A stretch of 5,208 bases of DNA, taken from Methanoregula sp. GTDB lineage: Archaea > Halobacteriota > Methanomicrobia > Methanomicrobiales > Methanospirillaceae. A program made the translations under genes and the position numbers. The stretch spans positions 1-5,208 of the forward strand of contig JAPKXT010000152.1 of NCBI GenBank assembly GCA_026394695.1. Reading direction: 5' to 3'. Every line of letters begins with the position of its first letter. The stretch's first letter is position 1. The notes under the pieces are model-generated. The model saw only the letters and a program-made list of their open reading frames with translations, made no database searches and was not told the DNA's origin. Below, one piece after another: positions 1 to 4,595 of the stretch.

Positions 1-309
1 CCATAGAGCGGGTGAGTATATACATCATACCTCTTGTTGCAAAATCTGGTTACAAAAAATGCAATATCAAACCTCATTTTGCTCATCCGGCCAGTAAGAG
101 GAAATATTTGTGCGGTTCGTGGCAGTGCAATAACGGATGCAGATTATCAAATTCCACTTTTGCTGCTGGCAGTTGTACCCGGTCTGAAAAATGATAGTTG
201 CCGGATTTATTGAGGATGTGGATTTTCAACCGATAATCATAAAATAAAAAGGTACTTTTTGCAGATAATGAAAAAAAGCAATTTGTCAATTACCAACGGG
301 GCTTTTACT
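1..309. other. Stretch with no supported gene
   Basis: I see no convincing gene in this AT-rich stretch. Open frames of about 60 codons exist on both strands, but neither shows a recognisable domain, a good ribosome binding site or coherent composition. A short inverted repeat (AAAAAG, loop GTA, CTTTTT) lies at 246-260 and could be a weak terminator, but no gene clearly ends into it. It may be the spacer beyond the small minus-strand gene that ends at 310. Confidence 0.5.
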
Positions 310-474
310 TTAAGATGATTTAGATAAAAGAAATATGACTCCTGCTACGATCGCAATCAGTCCCCCTGCAATGAATGCTATTTTCAACAATACGACAGTG
401 AAAGCAATTAACACTGCGCATGCAACTAACACCAATCCAAGAATAATCACACCCAAACCAAGCCAAACGTTCAT
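310..474 (-). CDS. Small hydrophobic membrane protein, 54 residues
   Basis: The frame opens at ATG (474-472) and closes at TAA (312-310). The protein starts MNVWLGLGVIILG and ends FLLSKSS. Two hydrophobic stretches (about residues 4-30 and 32-50) are separated by one Lys at 31, so it could form a two-helix hairpin with both ends on the same side. Gly residues recur in both helices (6, 8, 13, 37, 38, 45), as in packed small membrane proteins. The opposite-strand frame here gives a polar sequence with no family resemblance, and the hydrophobic pattern supports the minus strand. No clear Shine-Dalgarno site precedes the ATG. It lies about 250 bases downstream of the exported-protein gene on the same strand, so co-transcription is possible, although a T8 tract lies between them. 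I recognise no family. Function unknown; many archaeal genomes carry such short, poorly conserved membrane peptides. Confidence 0.6.
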   Translation of the reverse strand: MNVWLGLGVIILGLVLVACAVLIAFTVVLLKIAFIAGGLIAIVAGVIFLLSKSS

Positions 475-724
475 GAATCAAGGGCTGGGGCTCATCCGGG
501 CAGAAGAGAAGGGACGTGCAACCCGGTACGTGACAGCCTGATCAGGTTGTCGATTCCTCATCTGGATCTCAACCACCCAAAATGGATACCTCCGATCCGG
601 TCGGGACCGGGTGACATTGGTGATCAGGAATTGGGTGGGGAGCGGGAGAAGAGTGGTGGGATTATTCTTTTCCTGGCAGGGACGTATCCCGAAACGGGAA
701 GATCTAAAAAAAACTGAACCGGAC
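475..724. other. Intergenic spacer between two minus-strand genes
   Basis: This spacer holds a T8 tract (706-713, listed separately), a short inverted repeat at 687-699 (TCCCG, loop AAA, CGGGA) and a 10-base palindrome CCTGATCAGG at 537-546. An out-of-frame minus-strand reading ends with TGA at 478-480, three bases before the next ATG (residues ...VVEIQMRNRQPDQ...). It overlaps the real gene further upstream, and I cannot show that it is translated. Confidence 0.4.
706..713 (-). terminator. T8 tract after the exported-protein gene
   Basis: Read on the minus strand, eight consecutive T residues begin 11 bases after the TAG stop of the gene at 725-1516. Archaeal transcription commonly ends at such T-runs without needing a hairpin. 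A short stem (687-699) follows rather than precedes the tract, so this is not a bacterial-style intrinsic terminator. Confidence 0.5.
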
Positions 725-1516
725 CTAATAATAGAGCCCTTCTGCAGTGATGAGCCTGCCATCCCCCGCGATCCATCCCTGCGTACCGTTCGCGATCTCA
801 ATGACGACGGTGTCCGAATAGGTGTTACTCTCCCAGCCCCCTCTCCAGATCGCGTTGGACCCCGAGACGGAAACACGGAGCGATATCGCCACAGGGCGTT
901 CGGACGTATAGCTGATATACACCGGGACCCGGTGGTCGTATACGAGCCCATCGCAGGCCGGGGTGTCACATGATCCCGGGGTAAAGTTTCCCTCCGGGAA
1001 AAAGAGCGGTTCATGGCCAACCGGGTGGCGGGTGTCGATCTCCGGCACACTCGTTTCCATGACTGCAACCGAGACGGGCATGAGGACCGGGGTATCACTC
1101 GAGTACTCACGGCCGGGGACCAGCGTTGTCGGGAGAACACTCGTCCCGGGTTCGATCGCGACCGGGTACCCATGGTATTCAGGGACCATCCGGGCGGCCC
1201 TGATGGCGAGCATAGGCGTCCCGTTCTCGTTGACAACCGAAATGTTCCAGTCAGGGGAGACACCATAGGCCGTCTTGTCCAGCAGGGACGTCATGAACAT
1301 CGGGGTGTTGTTCAGTACGGGGACGGGGAGGAACAGGGTCACGTTTTCGATCGTGGTGGTATAGGAAAGATCGATAGTATAGTAATACGTATGGCGCTCG
1401 CTCTGGCGGGCGGCCTGATCGAACTGCCCGTTGACCCAGGCAAAGAATATGACTGCCAGCAGGATGAAAGCGAGAATGAAGATTGTCCGTGGTCGGATGG
1501 GCAAGTGCAGTGTCAT
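725..1516 (-). CDS. Membrane-anchored or exported protein of unknown function
   Basis: 263 residues, ATG (1516-1514) to TAG (727-725). An in-frame TAA lies a few codons upstream of the ATG, so no longer version exists. The N-terminus has a positive patch (RPR at 8-10) and one hydrophobic segment (about 11-29), followed by a long polar region. That is the layout of an uncleaved signal anchor or an exported protein with its bulk outside the cell. The outer part is rich in Thr, Val, Pro and Tyr with alternating hydrophobic residues, suggesting beta-sandwich folding. It has six N-glycosylation-type sequons (Asn 58, 69, 91, 98, 177, 243) and just two cysteines (183 and 188), which could form a disulfide. 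I see no catalytic motif and recognise no named family. An AAAGGAG sequence lies 18 bases before the ATG, too far for a standard Shine-Dalgarno site. The codon pattern is GC-rich at third positions, unlike the AT-rich gene at 2868-3914. The coding call is firm; the function is unknown. Confidence 0.88.
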   Translation of the reverse strand: MTLHLPIRPRTIFILAFILLAVIFFAWVNGQFDQAARQSERHTYYYTIDLSYTTTIENVTLFLPVPVLNNTPMFMTSLLDKTAYGVSPDWNISVVNENGTPMLAIRAARMVPEYHGYPVAIEPGTSVLPTTLVPGREYSSDTPVLMPVSVAVMETSVPEIDTRHPVGHEPLFFPEGNFTPGSCDTPACDGLVYDHRVPVYISYTSERPVAISLRVSVSGSNAIWRGGWESNTYSDTVVIEIANGTQGWIAGDGRLITAEGLYY

Positions 1517-1553
1517 GGCTCGGGGTATTTCTGGCTCCTTTTACGATCCATTG

Positions 1554-1559
1554 AATATA
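1554..1559 (-). promoter_or_regulatory. TATA-like box for the exported-protein gene
   Basis: The minus strand reads TATATT here, about 40 bases upstream of the ATG at 1516. A start 24-26 bases downstream would give a short leader of about 15 bases. The alternative promoter is the stronger TATA palindrome at 1634-1647. Confidence 0.35.
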
Positions 1560-1633
1560 CACTATCCTTCGATGGTGACGCAGTTCAGGGAATGGACTGC
1601 CGGATAGTTATCGGTACGATGGGATCTTCTCAT

Positions 1634-1647
1634 TGCTTATATAAGCA
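1634..1647. promoter_or_regulatory. Perfect 14-base TATA palindrome
   Basis: TGCTTATATAAGCA is self-complementary over all 14 bases and contains the core TTATATAA, close to the archaeal TATA-box consensus. Because it is symmetric, it could recruit TBP for either direction: leftward to the exported-protein gene (leader about 95-100 bases) or rightward toward 1670. No B-recognition purine stretch clearly fixes the direction. It could also be an operator for a dimeric regulator that overlaps a promoter. Confidence 0.45.
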
Positions 1648-1690
1648 TGTTCTCTTCATTTCTCCAAGGGGTTTTTGGTGAACTGGCAGG

Positions 1691-1778
1691 TTTGTGGAGC
1701 GGTGAGAAGCATACCGTAGAGCGGCAGAACACTCGTACGCGAATCCTTTTAGCATCCTGCCAGGCGCAACGGCATCTG
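1691..1778 (-). pseudogene. Degenerate fragment of the GIY-YIG family gene (first repeat copy)
   Basis: This is a partial second copy of the sequence found in the broken GIY-YIG gene at 4084-4191. The core, 1721-1765 against 4105-4149, matches at 42 of 45 positions. On the minus strand it encodes WQDAK, then, after the same one-base frame break in CTAAAAGG, GFAYECSAA. A further match, TTTGTGGAG on the plus strand (1691-1699 and 4084-4092, encoding Ser-Thr-Asn in the same frame), lies beyond a 9-base, codon-multiple length difference. On the upstream side GATGCCGT is shared, but about 32 bases present in the right-hand copy are missing. Nothing resembling the GIY or YIG motifs is found nearby, so this is a remnant. 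It could instead be a mobile or repeated short element that captured part of such a gene. Confidence 0.6.
1721..1765 (-). repeat. 45-base direct repeat, copy 1
   Basis: This pairs with 4105-4149 in the same orientation, with three mismatches at 1726, 1732 and 1741; a fourth aligned difference sits just outside at 1720. All four are transitions at the same codon position of the GFAYECSAA frame and leave the amino acids unchanged (TTC/TTT, GAG/GAA, TCT/TCC, GCT/GCC). Confidence 0.85.
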
Positions 1779-2018
1779 TTATAATCAGGTATGCATTATT
1801 AAACCTGAGACTCCTGCCATAGCCAATGGGGTTGGGACGGGCTGCCGGATCCCGGGAGTTTTCATCCGCGACAGGAAAACGCCGGAAACATGGTATCGTA
1901 CCGTTTTTATCTGAGGGAATTAAGAGGAAATGTTCTGCAACAATACAAAATTCTTCATATCCAGGAAAAAAGATTACATAAAATACCCGTGAATGGGATA
2001 ATAAAAAAAAGAGAAAAA

Positions 2019-2669
2019 ATGGATCGAAAACTGGGAGCTTTGGTAATCCTGCTGATCACGTGTGCAATTGCACTCTCAGTTGCTGCACATTTTTTTTCCG
2101 TCTTCCCTTTCGATCTGAAGATTACCCGGGAGCTCAGGGAAGAACAAACCCCGGTATTTTCCCAAACCATGCAATGGGTGAGTGTACCTGGTGAAACTTG
2201 GATCGAAGCCGTTTTAGTCGGAACAGTTATAGCGATCTGTCTGGTGTGGCGCCGGTGGCCTGAAGCGGTTTTTGTGCTCGCTACCGTAAGCAGTGTAGTG
2301 CTTACATCAGTTCTGAAAGTGCTTATCGGCCGTCCACGGCCTCCCTCCTTCCCGGGGGATCCAGGAGACCTCTTCTGGTCTGTTGACCAGTTCAGCTTTC
2401 CAAGCGGGCATGTCCTCTTTTATTTTGTCTTCTTTGGTTTCATTGCCTTTCTTGCATGGTCACACCTCACCGGATACGTGCGATGGTTCATCATTGCGAT
2501 TTGTGGTCTCCTGATAGTGCTCATTGGCCCTTCCCGTGTTTATCTTGGGGCCCACTGGGCGAGCGATGTTATAGGGAGTTATGTGATCGGTGTACTATGG
2601 CTGGTCATGATAATTCTCGGGTACCTGATGGCAGGACGCAGTTCCGTGGTGCTGGCGGGGAGGGAATAA
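2019..2669 (+). CDS. PAP2 superfamily phosphatase, integral membrane
   Basis: 216 residues from ATG 2019 to TAA 2669. All three signature motifs of the PAP2 (type 2 phosphatidic acid phosphatase) family are intact: KX6RP at Lys100-Arg107-Pro108, PSGH at 128-131, and SRX5HX3D at Ser172-Arg173, His179 and Asp183. His179 would be the nucleophile and His131 the acid/base. About six membrane segments are visible (roughly 5-29, 61-78, 82-104, 129-148, 153-171, 184-205), as in lipid phosphatases. Family members remove phosphate from lipid phosphates or isoprenoid diphosphates. In an archaeon, a polyprenyl or other isoprenoid phosphate is a reasonable substrate, but that is inference. The frame is open back to ATG 1890, adding 43 basic, polar residues. 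I chose 2019 because the protein then begins MDRKLGALVILL, directly before the first membrane helix, as is usual for the family. The ribosome binding site is weak and A-rich. The gene is convergent with the phospholipase-like gene. Confidence 0.93.
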   Translation: MDRKLGALVILLITCAIALSVAAHFFSVFPFDLKITRELREEQTPVFSQTMQWVSVPGETWIEAVLVGTVIAICLVWRRWPEAVFVLATVSSVVLTSVLKVLIGRPRPPSFPGDPGDLFWSVDQFSFPSGHVLFYFVFFGFIAFLAWSHLTGYVRWFIIAICGLLIVLIGPSRVYLGAHWASDVIGSYVIGVLWLVMIILGYLMAGRSSVVLAGRE

Positions 2670-2716
2670 AAGCGGATCAGATCGATAAGCATTCCGCGAA
2701 GGAAATTTTCATAGTA

Positions 2717-2723
2717 TTTTTTT
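2717..2723 (+). terminator. T7 tract downstream of the PAP2 gene
   Basis: Seven consecutive T residues begin 48 bases after the PAP2 stop codon, preceded by another short T4 run. This suits an archaeal T-tract terminator. No strong hairpin precedes it. Confidence 0.4.
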
Positions 2724-2840
2724 GTGATATATCTGTGCTGCCATTTCCTCCTCTCCTTATAATGCTGTTGTTATTTTACTCGAAGGGAATAGTGCACATC
2801 ATGGGAACCTGGCGGGTCAGCAATTGAACGATCGGGTTCT

Positions 2841-2879
2841 TTAAAAATAGTAAACTATGGGAAGATACTATCTTCCATA
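2841..2879 (-). terminator. Hairpin plus T-tract at the end of the phospholipase-like gene
   Basis: An inverted repeat at 2856-2879 (TATGG, one bulged G, AAGATA, tight centre, TATCTTCCATA) overlaps the last codons and TAG stop of the minus-strand gene. On the minus strand it is followed by a T5 run (2847-2843). It resembles an intrinsic terminator. Since it sits where two convergent genes meet, it may also block read-through from the PAP2 side. Confidence 0.55.
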
Positions 2880-3914
2880 ATACTCTGAATATGCCTTTTT
2901 TGCATCTTCCAGGATATTGTTATCCAGAGGATTTCGTAAATCGGCATTTCTTACTATTTTTAAAAATTGTGTTCGATGTTCGTCCTTAAAATCAGCATGA
3001 TTTATTTCAAAGAGTTTATTGGCTGCCTTGATATAGAGCGAAGCAAGTTCGACAGCATCATTATAGTAATCTTCATAAGATTTACTGGTCGTTAAAGGTG
3101 TATTCAACCAATATTCTTTATATTTTTCAGAGTTTTCTTTATTGGTCTGAAAATCTGCATCAGCTTTTTTATAGGGTAACCCAATCCATTTCACCCATTT
3201 TTGAATGAATGACAATCCCCTGTTCCAGTTTTCGATATCGTTTCCAGATGGAAAAATGGCATGCGTTTCCTTAAATGATTTTTGCAGGAATCTCCTGAAA
3301 TGGGGTTCTGTTTTCCCGGATTTCGTATGTATATTCACCCACGTATCCAGATTCTCATCAAGAATACTTTTTTTGTATCGGTTATTGAATAATACCACAT
3401 CCTGGTATACCTCGCACTCCAGGTGTTTTACCCGCTTTTCCTTATCCCGGTAATAGTTTCCCGATATCTTATTGACATACGGATGAATCATCTGATCTGC
3501 CGCTATGTGCGTAAGAAAACCGGTGATAAACGCCCATTGCTTTTTTGCAATGGTATCCCATTCCTCATCGTCCGGATCTGTTTCCCTCCAGGCAATCTCA
3601 ATCATCGTTAAAGGGAAGAGGTTGGGTGATTTTGAATGCAGCAGATCACCCCATCTTTCGATGGGTTCTGGTTTATAATATCCGGATAACAGAAAAGAAG
3701 CCGCGGTTCTCAGGACACCGTTGAAATACGGCAAATCCGGGCCAATTGAACCCAATCGCCCATAATTCATATTCTCTTTGAGCATTTTGACTAAATCACC
3801 GCAATCTTTGTCATTATCAATTTCAGATAAAGCGGCCTCAAAAATGAGCATATGAGCAACTGATCCCGGCATGTTAACAACCGTCCCGCATAATCCCATG
3901 TTCATTTCTAACAT
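2868..3914 (-). CDS. Zinc-dependent phospholipase C family protein
   Basis: 348 residues, ATG (3914-3912) to TAG (2870-2868). The N-terminal half has the pattern of the zinc-dependent phospholipase C / S1-P1-like fold. Visible elements are PGSVAH with His21, GSIGPDLPY with Asp60, the helix GFLTHIAAD with His136 and Asp140, His144 in IHPY, and HLECE (His164, Glu166 or Glu168). These are the expected metal ligands. Family members cleave phosphodiester or phosphate bonds using a zinc cluster. Archaeal members are mostly uncharacterised and the substrate cannot be read here. No signal peptide is visible, so it may be cytoplasmic, unlike secreted bacterial toxins of the family. The C-terminal half (about 180-348) is charged, helical and Lys/Asn-rich. 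ATG at 3872 (Met15, just before Pro-Gly-Ser) is a plausible alternative start, because many relatives begin close to this His. No Shine-Dalgarno site precedes 3914. The gene is clearly more AT-rich than its neighbours, suggesting different ancestry. Confidence 0.85.
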   Translation of the reverse strand: MLEMNMGLCGTVVNMPGSVAHMLIFEAALSEIDNDKDCGDLVKMLKENMNYGRLGSIGPDLPYFNGVLRTAASFLLSGYYKPEPIERWGDLLHSKSPNLFPLTMIEIAWRETDPDDEEWDTIAKKQWAFITGFLTHIAADQMIHPYVNKISGNYYRDKEKRVKHLECEVYQDVVLFNNRYKKSILDENLDTWVNIHTKSGKTEPHFRRFLQKSFKETHAIFPSGNDIENWNRGLSFIQKWVKWIGLPYKKADADFQTNKENSEKYKEYWLNTPLTTSKSYEDYYNDAVELASLYIKAANKLFEINHADFKDEHRTQFLKIVRNADLRNPLDNNILEDAKKAYSEYYGR

Positions 3915-3923
3915 AATAATTTA

Positions 3924-3945
3924 GGGTAAACTACCCGTTTAATTC
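3924..3945 (-). promoter_or_regulatory. Probable promoter region with a small inverted repeat
   Basis: On the minus strand GAATTAAAC (3945-3937) is a weak TATA-like element about 26 bases upstream of the ATG at 3914. That spacing and the lack of a Shine-Dalgarno site fit a leaderless transcript. Between them lies a perfect 5-base inverted repeat with a 3-base centre (GGGTA AAC TACCC, 3924-3936), which could be a small operator. The TATA element also contains the stop codon (3939-3941) of the broken reading frame upstream. Confidence 0.3.
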
Positions 3946-4411
3946 CTGAATTTTCCCTGACAATTGGATAATTCTACGCGACTGTATCCGTTCTGCAACC
4001 GGGTCCGCGAGTTCAGAGAACCGCACTTTTGGTTACCTTGCTCTGTACGAAATCTGCCATTGTTCTCTCTGGTTCCCTGCCCATTTGTGGAGGCACCGGG
4101 CGGGGCGGCGGAACATTCGTACGCAAATCCTTTTAGCATCCTGCCAGGCCCAGAGCGAGGGGGTGGTCGTAGGGGGATCGTTCCACGGCATCAGGGCGGT
4201 GCGTATTATTGTGTGGCGGAGTTCGTTTTAGTCGTTCGTGAGTGGTTCGCCGCGTTTCCCCGATGAATATGAGGAAGTCTTTGCCTGCCGGTTTTATCCG
4301 GTAGAGGCCGGGTTCCTTTGGGATTTGCCGGAATTCTTCTTTCGTGGCGGTGAACGGGACCCACGGGGACCAGGGGAGTTCGCGAACCGCAGTCCGGGCA
4401 CTTCTCCTCAA
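3939..4411 (-). pseudogene. GIY-YIG family nuclease gene broken by two frame breaks
   Basis: The first frame (4411 to TAA 4135-4133, probable TTG start) gives LPWSPWVPF (residues 12-20), then PGLYRI (34-39, the GIY element), LIFIGET (47-53, the YIG element with Phe for Tyr) and ERL (59-61), the layout of a GIY-YIG domain. After ERL the sense moves to a second frame (skipping one base at 4226-4229), reading NELRHTIIRTALMPWNDPP and then PSLWAWQDAK. It then moves to a third frame (skipping one base at 4131-4134), reading GFAYECSAAPPGASTNG. Joined, this gives about 110 residues resembling one family I recall as having a MPWNDP...LWAW...ECSAAP core. Past about 4080 the family resemblance fades, and the third frame runs on to TAA at 3939-3941. 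Each break is one surplus A in a CTAAAA run. The gene is either a pseudogene, mis-sequenced, or recoded. The original start may lie further upstream. Confidence 0.75.
4105..4149 (-). repeat. 45-base direct repeat, copy 2
   Basis: This is the partner of 1721-1765, 2384 bases away in the same orientation. It lies inside the broken GIY-YIG gene and spans its second frame break. The flanks diverge, apart from the TTTGTGGAG and CGGCATC islands. Confidence 0.85.
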
Positions 4412-4453
4412 ACCAGAGCAACAACAAGAAAAAGGAAGAGAACCCTAACTCAG

Positions 4454-4549
4454 TATAAAGTTCTGATGCCCTTCGCACGTTCCGTATGCATTGACGCAGG
4501 ATTCAAAGGCAATGACCAGTTCAGGACAAATGCACGGGAGATCATAAAG
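4454..4549 (+). promoter_or_regulatory. Candidate TATA boxes for the YhcG-like gene
   Basis: Two TATA-like elements precede the rightward gene: TATAAA at 4454-4459 and CATAAAG at 4543-4549. A start about 25 bases after the second would give a leader of about 24 bases carrying the Shine-Dalgarno site. The first would give a leader of over 100 bases. No intact gene lies in 4412-4595; the short frames on both strands there resemble nothing I know. Confidence 0.3.
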
Positions 4550-4582
4550 TCGCACGACGTTTGCAGATTTCAGAACCTGTGA

Positions 4583-4588
4583 GAGGAG
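4583..4588 (+). promoter_or_regulatory. Ribosome binding site GAGGAG
   Basis: GAGGAG lies seven bases before ATG 4596. It is the strongest Shine-Dalgarno sequence in the window and fixes the start of the YhcG-like gene. The intact signal suggests the gene was recently functional, or still is. Confidence 0.75.
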
Positions 4589-4595
4589 ATACAAA

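Larger units (their letters stand above)
1517..2018. other. Gene-poor intergenic stretch, 502 bases
   Basis: No intact gene is visible. The stretch contains the upstream region of the exported-protein gene, the TATA palindrome (1634-1647), and the degenerate GIY-YIG fragment (1691-1778). Next comes about 240 bases upstream of the PAP2 gene, which become strongly A-rich near its ATG. A TATA-like TTACATAAAATA at 1974-1985 lies 34-45 bases before that ATG and is the best promoter candidate for it. Confidence 0.5.

Noticed and set aside
12..194. Plus-strand 60-residue frame with five cysteines (GTG start)
   Set aside because: The cysteine spacing is irregular, there is no ribosome binding site or family resemblance, and composition matches non-coding sequence.
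83..289. Minus-strand 68-residue frame
   Set aside because: No domain, no start signal, and it competes with the equally unconvincing plus-strand frame.
478..1266. Long Arg/Ser/Pro-rich minus-strand frame
   Set aside because: It overlaps the exported-protein gene in another frame and has the Arg/Ser/Pro-rich makeup typical of a GC-rich shadow frame. Only its last ~35 codons lie outside that gene and they cannot be supported alone.
1013..1681. 222-residue plus-strand frame
   Set aside because: It is antisense to the exported-protein gene; its Gly/Arg/Asp-rich sequence is a shadow and no family is visible.
1890..2018. 43-residue N-terminal extension of the PAP2 protein
   Set aside because: It is polar and basic, unlike the family, and the A-rich region before ATG 2019 looks like a promoter and leader.
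4206..4478. Minus-strand frame containing CPDCG that might be a zinc-ribbon N-terminus of the GIY-YIG gene
   Set aside because: Only two cysteines are present with no second pair, and the frame overlaps clear GIY-YIG coding in another frame, so the motif is probably chance.
4466..4582. Short plus-strand frame beginning MPFARSVCIDAG just upstream of the YhcG-like gene
   Set aside because: It has no ribosome binding site or recognisable family, and it is more likely leader or spacer.
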